Assembly (NCBI RefSeq): GCF_002899895.1
Contig: NZ_PPEI02000003.1
Location: 496,001 to 560,000 of the forward strand
Length of the DNA stretch: 64,000 nucleotides
Source of the DNA: Chryseobacterium oncorhynchi
Lineage (GTDB): Bacteria; Bacteroidota; Bacteroidia; Flavobacteriales; Weeksellaceae
Direction: 5' to 3'
The stretch's first letter is position 1. Each line of letters opens with the position of its first letter. Under the pieces are notes generated by a model. It saw nothing but the letters and a program-made list of their open reading frames with translations. It ran no database searches and was not told the DNA's origin. The translations under genes and the position numbers were made by a program. Shown here piece by piece: positions 45,044 through 51,962 of this stretch.

Positions 45044-46984
45044 ATGATAAAGAGGTTTTTTATTCTATCCAGTTTATTTATGGTTTTGGGAGTTTCAGCC
45101 CAGAAATCACATACAGTTGTACAAGGTGATAACCCTTACAACATTGCAAAAAAGTATGGAATAACAGTAGATGAATTGCTGAAGCTAAACCCGAAGCATA
45201 AAGATGGCAAACTTGCTATTGGAGATGTTTTAACTATAAACTCTGAGAAAACAACTCCGGTTGTTACCAAAGCAATTGTTGCCGAAAAAGTAAGTCATAC
45301 TGGAGGTACAACAGTTGGTAAGATTATTTTACAGCCTAAGCAAACAATTTACGGGATTACAAAACAATACCGAATCTCCGAAACCGATTTAAGAAAGCTG
45401 AATCCTGAATTAGATTCTCACATGAAGATTGGTGATGAAATTACATTACCTCTTGCAAGCATAAAAAAATATGGTGGGGATCAGCAAGCTGTAGTTACCA
45501 CAAAGCCTGTAGAAACTCCTGTTGAAAAAACAGTAACAGCTACACCAATTGCTGCTGCTGAGGGAGAAGCTTATGTGATTCAGGCTAAGGATAATTATTA
45601 CAGAATTACAAAACAATTTGGTATCAGTCAACAGGATCTTTTTGCTCTAAACCCAGGATTGGAAGAGAAAGGATTAAAACCTGGTGATGCCATTAAAATA
45701 AAAAAATCAAATACCAATACAACTACCGTTACTGAACCCGCTGCTAATCCAAAGGAAAAAATGGATTCAGGAAACGATAAATCACCAACTGCTTCCAATG
45801 TAGTTGTAGGAGATGATTATGTAACCTATACTGTTCAACAGGGTGATACTGTATTCTCTATTGTAAATAAATTTGGAGTTTCAATCGATGAATTGATTGC
45901 GCTAAACCCAGATCTTTCACATGGACTGAAAGCTGGAATGGTTTTAAAAATCAAAAAGCAGGATGCTGCATATGTTAAGAAAAACGGTGATGTACTGAGC
46001 GTAGTATTGATGCTTCCTTTCGGATACAGTACAAATGAAACGCAATACAGAGGAATGGCTCTTGACTTTTTGACGGGTGCCAAGCTAGCTATTGAGAGAA
46101 ATGCAAAAGGAGGACAGAAACTGGATGTTAAAATTGTAGATTCAGGAAATGAAGCCTCTTTCAAAAATTCTCTAACGCAGATCAATCCGGAGAATACAGA
46201 CCTTATTATTGGTCCATTCTTCAAGTCAAACGTAATTGACGTTCTAGATTTTACTAAAAATCAAAAAATTCCAGTAGTAGCACCATTTGCTAATACACCG
46301 GAATTGTATAATTATAGCAACCTGATTATCGTTGAAACGAATAATCAGACTTATGCAGACAAAATTGTAGAAGAAGTAAAAGCAGTATATTCAGATCAAA
46401 AAATATATGTAGTGGCAGACGCTAAAAAAGATAATGCCAATTACATTAAGTCTGGTCTTGAAAAAGCGGTAAAGAATCCTAATATTGTTATTGTTAATTC
46501 TCCGGCAGATATTCAGTTAGATCAGAATATGATGACAGGTCAATCTGCTCCGGTTATTGCTATTTTGGCAAATGATGATATGGGAGATGCTTTTGCAAAC
46601 AAAATCACAGCTCTATCAAAAGAAGTACAGGGAGTAAAGGCTTTCAGTATGTTCTATTCTCCGATTTTCGAAAAGAAAGTGGATGAATTAAGCCAGGCAA
46701 GTTTGGTATATCTGATGGATAGAAAAATCAATACAGATGGTAATTTTGAAAAGGAAATTTTAGCAGCTTATAAAAGTAAATACTGCAAAACACCTCCAAA
46801 ATATGCCATTGTAGGTTTTGACGTTGTGAATGATATGTTGACAAGAGAAAATAAAAAAGGAGAAATCTTTAAACAAATGAATAAGGTTCAGACTCAATTG
46901 GCAACAAAATTTGAGTTTGTAAAATCAAAAGCTAATGGAGCTTATGTAAACACTGGTTACAGAGTAATCAGGTTGGTTCCTTAA
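45044..46984 (+). CDS. Four-LysM protein with periplasmic-binding-protein-like domain
   Basis: This 646-residue exported protein has a signal peptide of about 20 residues ending SAQ. Four LysM repeats follow at roughly 22-65, 93-136, 176-220 and 259-304, each with the QGD/NPYNIAKKYGI...LNP pattern. From about residue 318 to the end runs a type 1 periplasmic-binding fold (VVLMLPFG, LDFLTGAKLAIERNAKGG, LIIGPFFKSNVID, PVVAPFAN). LysM binds peptidoglycan and the C-terminal fold resembles ABC amino-acid or LivJ-type receptors, so it may be a wall-anchored sensor or an assembly factor. No ABC transporter genes are nearby. It is likely monocistronic with its own promoter. Confidence 0.85.
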   Translation: MIKRFFILSSLFMVLGVSAQKSHTVVQGDNPYNIAKKYGITVDELLKLNPKHKDGKLAIGDVLTINSEKTTPVVTKAIVAEKVSHTGGTTVGKIILQPKQTIYGITKQYRISETDLRKLNPELDSHMKIGDEITLPLASIKKYGGDQQAVVTTKPVETPVEKTVTATPIAAAEGEAYVIQAKDNYYRITKQFGISQQDLFALNPGLEEKGLKPGDAIKIKKSNTNTTTVTEPAANPKEKMDSGNDKSPTASNVVVGDDYVTYTVQQGDTVFSIVNKFGVSIDELIALNPDLSHGLKAGMVLKIKKQDAAYVKKNGDVLSVVLMLPFGYSTNETQYRGMALDFLTGAKLAIERNAKGGQKLDVKIVDSGNEASFKNSLTQINPENTDLIIGPFFKSNVIDVLDFTKNQKIPVVAPFANTPELYNYSNLIIVETNNQTYADKIVEEVKAVYSDQKIYVVADAKKDNANYIKSGLEKAVKNPNIVIVNSPADIQLDQNMMTGQSAPVIAILANDDMGDAFANKITALSKEVQGVKAFSMFYSPIFEKKVDELSQASLVYLMDRKINTDGNFEKEILAAYKSKYCKTPPKYAIVGFDVVNDMLTRENKKGEIFKQMNKVQTQLATKFEFVKSKANGAYVNTGYRVIRLVP

Positions 46985-47025
46985 ATGATATACTTCATAA
47001 AAAGGAATATTGTTAACATTATAGT

Positions 47026-47033
47026 TATATTTG
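47026..47033 (+). promoter_or_regulatory. -7 box of fabD
   Basis: TATATTTG is an exact TAnnTTTG match 20 bases before the fabD ATG. A TTG occurs only 13 bases upstream of it, shorter than usual, so the -33 element is uncertain. Confidence 0.45.
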
Positions 47034-47053
47034 CATAATATTTAATTCAATAC

Positions 47054-47929
47054 ATGAAAGCACTTGTATTTCCAGGTCAAGGTTCTCAGTTCATAGGAAT
47101 GGGAAAAGAATTGTATGATTCCAGAAAAGATATTAAAGATCTGATGGAATCTGCCAATGAAATTTTAGGTTTCGACATTCTTTCCATTATGTTTAACGGA
47201 ACGGATGCGGATCTAAAGAAAACAGAGGTTACTCAGCCTTCAATTTTTATACATTCAGTAGCAGCATTAAAAGCAGTAAACGGCCTTGGAGCTGAAATGG
47301 TAGCAGGACATTCCCTAGGAGAGTTCTCTGCATTGGTAGCCAATGGTGTTTTATCTTTTGATGATGGTTTGAAGTTAGTATCCGAAAGAGCTAAGGCTAT
47401 GCAGGCTGCTTGTGATGCGAATCCAAGTTCTATGGCAGCTATTTTAGGGTTGGAAGACGCTAAGGTTGAAGAAATCTGTGCTCAGATCAGTGGAATAGTG
47501 GTTCCTGCAAATTATAACTGTCCTGGACAATTGGTAATCTCTGGTGAAACTGCTGCTGTAGAAGAAGCTTGCGCTAAACTAAAAGAAGCTGGAGCAAAAA
47601 GAGCCTTATTATTACCAGTAAATGGAGCTTTCCATTCACCATTGATGCAGCCTGCACAAGAAAGATTGGCAGCCGCTATCGAAAAAACAAAATTCAGAAA
47701 AGCAACAATTCCTGTATATCAGAATATTACAACTACTGCCATCACAAATCCTGAAGAAATCAAGCAAAATCTTATTGCTCAGCTTACAGGTCCTGTGAAA
47801 TGGACGCAGTCTGTTCAGAATATGATCAAAGATGGTGCATCTAACTTTGTAGAAGTTGGACCAGGAAAAACCCTTCAAGGATTAATTAAGAAAATTGATG
47901 GCTCAGTAGATGCTGCTTCTGCTATCTAA
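47054..47929 (+). CDS. fabD: Malonyl-CoA:acyl carrier protein transacylase
   Basis: This 291-residue protein has the FabD layout: FPGQGSQFIGMGKEL at the N-terminus, the nucleophile Ser87 in GHSLGEFSALVANG, and NGAFHSPLM with the catalytic His. It transfers malonyl groups from CoA to ACP for fatty acid elongation. Length matches the family. The GHMP kinase gene starts 11 bases after its stop in the same direction, so they probably form a two-gene transcript. It is monofunctional, not part of a polyketide synthase. Confidence 0.95.
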   Translation: MKALVFPGQGSQFIGMGKELYDSRKDIKDLMESANEILGFDILSIMFNGTDADLKKTEVTQPSIFIHSVAALKAVNGLGAEMVAGHSLGEFSALVANGVLSFDDGLKLVSERAKAMQAACDANPSSMAAILGLEDAKVEEICAQISGIVVPANYNCPGQLVISGETAAVEEACAKLKEAGAKRALLLPVNGAFHSPLMQPAQERLAAAIEKTKFRKATIPVYQNITTTAITNPEEIKQNLIAQLTGPVKWTQSVQNMIKDGASNFVEVGPGKTLQGLIKKIDGSVDAASAI

Positions 47930-47940
47930 TTAAAAAAAAT

Positions 47941-48846
47941 ATGAACGCGATATTTTCACCGGGAAAGCTTATGCTTACTTCAGAATATTTCGCAATCGAT
48001 GGAGCTCTTGTCTTAGCGGTACCTACCAAGCTGGGACAAGAGTTTTTTTTTGAGGAAAAAGATGATGAAAGATCTCTTATTTTTTGGGAAGCTTTCCATC
48101 AAGACAAACATTGGTTAACTGCTGTTATAGATTATAAAAACTGGCAGATTCTGGAAACCAACATTCCATCAAGCGCTGAATTTATTTTAAAAACATTAAA
48201 GAATGTCCAGCTGCTTTCTACTACTAAATTCAAAAATACCTTTACTTATCATTTAAAGACAAATCTCCAGTTTCCTGCTGATTTTGGACTTGGAAGCAGT
48301 TCTACCTTAATGAACAACCTTTCAGAATGGGCTCAGATAGATCCTTTTCATTTAAATACAATTAGCCTAGGAGGTAGTGGATATGATATTGCCGTTGCAA
48401 AGGAGAAATCTGCCATTCTTTTTCAAAGCAAACCCAAGATTAAGATTGAAAGAGTAGATTTTAATCCTTCTTTTAAAAATGAATTGATTTTTATCCATTT
48501 AAATCAAAAGCAGGATAGCAGAGAAGGAATCAATCTTTATAAGTCCAAAAATAAGTCTCAGGAACTTGTTAATGAATTTTCAGATATCACAAAGAAAATT
48601 TTATTATGCAATGAATTGGAAAAGTTTTCCGAATTAATGATGATTCATGAGCGTAAAATTGCCGATTTTATTGAAATTCCCACAGTTAAGGAAAAAATAT
48701 TCTCAGACTGCCCTTCTTTTGTCAAAAGTTTAGGCGCTTGGGGTGGAGATTTTGTGATGAGTGCCAAATTTGGGGGCTTTAAAGACTATTTTTGGGAGAA
48801 AGGTTTTACCACCATTTTTGAATGGTCAAATATAATTGATTTATAA
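47941..48846 (+). CDS. GYDIA-type GHMP kinase
   Basis: This 301-residue small-molecule kinase begins AIFSPGKLMLTSEYFAIDG. It has the GHMP phosphate-binding loop GLGSSST at residues 116-122 and the GGSGYDIAVAK segment (147-151 is GYDIA) that names a Flavobacteriia-type group. The fold relates it to mevalonate and phosphomevalonate kinases, so a place in the mevalonate route to isoprenoids is a fair guess. The substrate is not proven by the sequence. It follows fabD by 11 bases. No other mevalonate genes are in the window. Confidence 0.85.
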   Translation: MNAIFSPGKLMLTSEYFAIDGALVLAVPTKLGQEFFFEEKDDERSLIFWEAFHQDKHWLTAVIDYKNWQILETNIPSSAEFILKTLKNVQLLSTTKFKNTFTYHLKTNLQFPADFGLGSSSTLMNNLSEWAQIDPFHLNTISLGGSGYDIAVAKEKSAILFQSKPKIKIERVDFNPSFKNELIFIHLNQKQDSREGINLYKSKNKSQELVNEFSDITKKILLCNELEKFSELMMIHERKIADFIEIPTVKEKIFSDCPSFVKSLGAWGGDFVMSAKFGGFKDYFWEKGFTTIFEWSNIIDL

Positions 48847-48930
48847 TCAATATTTTACAGCACTCTTTTTTTATTTGCCATTCTGACTTATATCAGTATA
48901 TTTAAACCACCTTTAACAAATAATTAATAT

Positions 48931-48938
48931 TATTTTTG
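48931..48938 (+). promoter_or_regulatory. -7 box of pckA
   Basis: TATTTTTG fits TAnnTTTG and lies 35 bases before the pckA ATG. A matching -33 TTTG is not evident. Confidence 0.45.
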
Positions 48939-48973
48939 TTGAATTCAATAAAGAAATAGAAAATATAAGTAAA

Positions 48974-50590
48974 ATGAAAAACACTAAAATCATCCAGGAT
49001 TTAGAGAAATTAGGGATTAAAGGAAACTATGAAGTAGTGTATAATCCTTCGTACGAAGAATTGTATCAAGCTGAAGTTTCTCCTGAAAATCAGGGGTTTG
49101 AGAAAGCTGAACTTACAGAATCTGGCGCGGTATCCGTAAAAACAGGAATTTTCACAGGTCGTTCACCTAAAGACAGATATATTGTTCAGGATGATGTTAC
49201 AAGAGATACAATTTTCTGGGATGGTAAAGTAAACTTGCCAACTACTACAGAAATTTTTGCGTCTTGTAAAGAACTAGTGCTGGACCAACTTGCTGAAGCA
49301 AAGAAAATTTATGTTGTAGATGCTTTCTGTGGTACAAATGCAGATACAAGACTTAAAGTAAGATTTATCGTTGAAGTAGCATGGCAGGCGCATTTTGTTA
49401 CTAATATGTTTATCCGTCCTTCTCATTATGAGTTGGAAAGCTTTGGAGAACCTGATTTCACTGTAATCAATGGTTCTAAAACAACAAACCCGAACTGGGA
49501 AGCGCAAGGATTGAACTCTGAAAACTTCGTTATGTTCAACCTTACTGAAAAACTACAAATCATCGGAGGTACTTGGTATGGAGGTGAAATGAAGAAAGGA
49601 ATGTTTGCAATGATGAACTATTACCTTCCATTAAAAGGTATGGCTTCAATGCACTGTTCTGCAAACGTGGGAGAAAAAGGTGATGTTGCTTTATTCTTTG
49701 GTCTTTCTGGTACTGGTAAAACTACTTTATCTGCAGATCCAAAAAGATACCTTATCGGTGATGATGAGCATGGATGGGATAATAACGGAGTATTCAACTA
49801 TGAGGGAGGATGCTACGCTAAAGTTATTGACCTTTCAGAAGAAAAAGAACCGGATATCTTTAGAGCAATCAAAAGAGATGCACTTCTTGAAAACGTTGTC
49901 ATCAACAATGGAGTAGCAGATTATACAGACGGATCTATTACTGAAAATACAAGAGTTTCTTATCCAATCTATCATATCAATAAAATTGTATTACCATCTA
50001 AGGCTGGTCACGCTAAGAAGATTGTTTATCTTTCAGCAGATGCATTCGGAGTACTTCCTCCAGTTTCCATCTTGGACGAAGATCAGGCACAATACCACTT
50101 CCTTTGCGGTTATACATCTAAATTAGCCGGAACTGAAAGAGGAATTACAGAACCTCAACCATCTTTCTCACCTGCATTTGGTGAAGCGTTCCTTACCTTA
50201 CACCCAACAATGTACTCTAAAACTTTGATTGGTAAGATGAAAGAGCACGGAGCTAAAGCTTACTTAGTGAATACAGGTTGGAATGGTACAGGAAAGAGAA
50301 TTTCTTTAAAAGATACAAGAGCAATCATTGATGCAATCATTGACGGATCTATTGATAATGCTCCTAAAACTCAGGTTCCAATCATGAATCTTGAGATTCC
50401 TACTGAACTTCCAAACGTTTCTGCAGGTATCCTAGATCCAAGAGAAACTTATGTAAATGCTTCTGAATGGGAAGAGAAAGCAAAAGATCTTGCTTCAAGA
50501 TATATCAAGAACTTTGAACAGTATTGTGATACTGAAGAGGGTAAAAGATTAATCCCTTCAGGACCTCAACTACAGGAACAAACAATCTAA
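48974..50590 (+). CDS. pckA: Phosphoenolpyruvate carboxykinase (ATP)
   Basis: This 538-residue protein has all marks of the ATP-type enzyme: [15 protein letters not shown] for oxaloacetate binding, the kinase P-loop GLSGTGKT at residues 243-250, and the metal site LIGDDEHGW. It catalyses oxaloacetate + ATP to phosphoenolpyruvate + CO2 + ADP, the first committed step of gluconeogenesis. Length is typical (about 530-540). It has its own -7 box and a bidirectional terminator after the stop, so it is probably a single-gene transcript. Confidence 0.97.
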   Translation: MKNTKIIQDLEKLGIKGNYEVVYNPSYEELYQAEVSPENQGFEKAELTESGAVSVKTGIFTGRSPKDRYIVQDDVTRDTIFWDGKVNLPTTTEIFASCKELVLDQLAEAKKIYVVDAFCGTNADTRLKVRFIVEVAWQAHFVTNMFIRPSHYELESFGEPDFTVINGSKTTNPNWEAQGLNSENFVMFNLTEKLQIIGGTWYGGEMKKGMFAMMNYYLPLKGMASMHCSANVGEKGDVALFFGLSGTGKTTLSADPKRYLIGDDEHGWDNNGVFNYEGGCYAKVIDLSEEKEPDIFRAIKRDALLENVVINNGVADYTDGSITENTRVSYPIYHINKIVLPSKAGHAKKIVYLSADAFGVLPPVSILDEDQAQYHFLCGYTSKLAGTERGITEPQPSFSPAFGEAFLTLHPTMYSKTLIGKMKEHGAKAYLVNTGWNGTGKRISLKDTRAIIDAIIDGSIDNAPKTQVPIMNLEIPTELPNVSAGILDPRETYVNASEWEEKAKDLASRYIKNFEQYCDTEEGKRLIPSGPQLQEQTI

Positions 50591-50609
50591 TAGTATTGTT
50601 TACATAAAT

Positions 50610-50638
50610 AAAAAGCCTCATCATTGATGAGGCTTTTT
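50610..50638. terminator. Bidirectional terminator between pckA and the 50643-51080 gene
   Basis: AAAAAGCCTCATC and GATGAGGCTTTTT form a perfect 13-bp stem with a three-base loop, placed between two convergent genes. It has A- and T-runs on both sides and should serve both transcripts. Confidence 0.92.
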
Positions 50639-50642
50639 ATTT

Positions 50643-51080
50643 TTAATATTTACGGCAATTTTCAATTAATTCATTCAGTGCATCCATTTGGTGAATTGTG
50701 GATTGTATTAAATCTTTATTTAGGTTTTTAACGATAACAAAGTTTTTTGAATAAAAATGAGGTTCTAATTTTAGTATTTCCTCTAAATATTTTGGTGTTG
50801 AGAAAGTTAGCCAGTATTTATCGCTGTTTGAAAACTCAATTGTTACTTCTATAGCATCACATTTTGAATCATTAATTTCATCATCTATATGAATTGAAAT
50901 GATTTCAGGTTCATTGTGCAAACTGAAATAAAATTTTGAATACCATTTAAGTTTGCTTTCATCATTGCAAATTCTCACATTTTCAGAATTTACTTCCTCA
51001 ATAGTATAAGACTTTCTTTTTGTTAATTGATTAAAATATACCCCAACATTATTACAGTAAACATTGTCTTTTATTTTCAT
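50643..51080 (-). CDS. Hypothetical 145-residue cytoplasmic protein
   Basis: I do not recognise this protein. It has no signal peptide or membrane span. It is acidic, with a beta-rich first half (KRKSYTIEEVNSENVRI, FYFSLHNEPEIISIHIDDE) and a helical end (TIHQMDALNELIENC). Small acidic single-domain proteins of this kind include many immunity proteins, but no toxin gene adjoins it and the nearest candidate (the RHS gene) is more than 5 kb away. The gene is convergent with pckA and ends just inside the shared terminator region. It lies downstream of aroQ by 51 bases and could be cotranscribed with it. Confidence 0.7.
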   Translation of the reverse strand: MKIKDNVYCNNVGVYFNQLTKRKSYTIEEVNSENVRICNDESKLKWYSKFYFSLHNEPEIISIHIDDEINDSKCDAIEVTIEFSNSDKYWLTFSTPKYLEEILKLEPHFYSKNFVIVKNLNKDLIQSTIHQMDALNELIENCRKY

Positions 51081-51131
51081 AAAAAAGAGTATTATATTCT
51101 TAGTGAGACATATGTATTTATATATTTGGAC

Positions 51132-51539
51132 TTACTTTAAACTTAATAAAGCCAATCTATATCCATCCATTCCAAATCCGGACAAAACCGCGTCAGTATT
51201 AGCTGCTGTTACAGATTTTTGTCTGAATTCTTCTCTTTTGTAGATATTGCTGATGTGAACCTCAACCTTAGGTTTACGAATGTTCTTTAAACAATCGGCT
51301 ATCGCATAAGAATAATGAGTAAAGGCTCCGGGATTGATTACTACAGCATCAAAATCATCCTCCTGAAGTCTATTGATGATTTCTCCTTCAATATTAGACT
51401 GATAATATTTTAATTCGTGAGAATGAAACTCGGATTTTAAATTTTCCAAATAAGTTTCCATGGAAATTGTTCCATAGATTTCAGGTTCTCTTGTGCCTAG
51501 AAGATTTAAATTAGGCCCGTTTATAATTAAAACTTTCAT
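51132..51539 (-). CDS. aroQ: Type II 3-dehydroquinate dehydratase
   Basis: This 135-residue protein has the type II signature IINGPNLNLLGTREPEIYG with the catalytic Tyr, NPGAFTHYSYAI, and the His of EVHISNIYKREEFR. It converts 3-dehydroquinate to 3-dehydroshikimate in aromatic amino acid synthesis. Type II enzymes form dodecamers and are usually 140-150 residues, so this is slightly short but complete. It starts divergently from the riboswitch-controlled susCD pair, with about 240 AT-rich bases between the gene start and the riboswitch. No TAnnTTTG box was found for it. Confidence 0.95.
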   Translation of the reverse strand: MKVLIINGPNLNLLGTREPEIYGTISMETYLENLKSEFHSHELKYYQSNIEGEIINRLQEDDFDAVVINPGAFTHYSYAIADCLKNIRKPKVEVHISNIYKREEFRQKSVTAANTDAVLSGFGMDGYRLALLSLK

Positions 51540-51728
51540 TCTATAAAATTAAAAAGTTTTTTTAATTAAAGCTTAAAAATTCTTCAAGTCTTTGATTTTT
51601 ACCAATTGAATTATATTTAATGATATTTGTCATGTTTGAAAAATTGATAATTGCTGCAACTCCTTATTTTAATGGCTTTTAATATAATCTTATGTTAATT
51701 TTTGAAAATTTATCATGAAAAAATAATA

Positions 51729-51749
51729 AGTCTACTTGTTTTGTAGACT
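51729..51749. repeat. Perfect inverted repeat at the -33 position
   Basis: AGTCTAC and GTAGACT are separated by seven bases. The repeat covers the TTG of the presumed -33 element of the riboswitch promoter, which is the right place for a protein operator acting in addition to the riboswitch. It lacks a T-run, so it is not a good terminator. Confidence 0.5.
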
Positions 51750-51766
51750 AAAAGTTTATAGCTTTG
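51736..51766 (+). promoter_or_regulatory. Promoter driving the SAM-I leader and second susCD pair
   Basis: TTG at 51736-51738 and TAGCTTTG at 51759-51766 are 20 bases apart, in the Bacteroidota range. The predicted start near 51773 lies about ten bases before the riboswitch P1 stem. Confidence 0.65.
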
Positions 51767-51783
51767 CATTCATATTTCGATCG

Positions 51784-51878
51784 GCTTATAAAGAAAGATG
51801 GAGGGAACTGACCCAATGAAATCTTAACAACCTGCTTCGCGTAAGGTGTTACATTCAGCCTTTAAAGGAAAAATAAGC
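51784..51878 (+). ncRNA. SAM-I (S-box) riboswitch
   Basis: The conserved SAM-I core can be read in order: AAAGAAAG and GGAGGGAACTGACCC after P1, then ATGAAA, TTAACAACCT, an AAGGTGTTAC block and a small P4 (CCTTTAAAGG). P1 is closed by GCTTAT (51784-51789) and ATAAGC (51873-51878). P3 is ACCT...AGGT around a short loop. SAM binding to this class normally turns expression off when methionine supply is good. It lies on the plus strand about 85 bases before a susC gene, so it should control the susCD pair. Confidence 0.87.
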
Positions 51879-51902
51879 ATTTGGTTTATCGTATTTATCG
51901 AT

Positions 51903-51930
51903 GCCCTTTGTTGACTTTTCTGCAAAGGGC
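51903..51930 (+). promoter_or_regulatory. Hairpin in the riboswitch expression platform
   Basis: GCCCTTTG and CAAAGGGC form a perfect 8-bp stem with a 12-base loop, 24 bases after P1. It is followed by AAAATTTTAA, not a clear T-run, so it may be a weak terminator or act through RNA folding near the start codon. The alternative antiterminator pairing was not established. Confidence 0.5.
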
Positions 51931-51962
51931 AAAATTTTAATATATGATAAATAAAATTGATT

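Larger units (their letters stand above)
51540..51962 (+). other. Intergenic region carrying promoter, SAM-I riboswitch and hairpin
   Basis: 423 bases between the divergent aroQ and susC genes. The right half holds an inverted repeat (51729-51749), a promoter (51736-51766), a SAM-I riboswitch (51784-51878) and a downstream hairpin (51903-51930). The left half (51540-51728) is AT-rich with nothing recognisable. Confidence 0.7.

Noticed and set aside
51119-51126. Plus-strand TATATTTG near the aroQ stop
   Set aside because: It points into the antisense of aroQ and has no plausible target gene.
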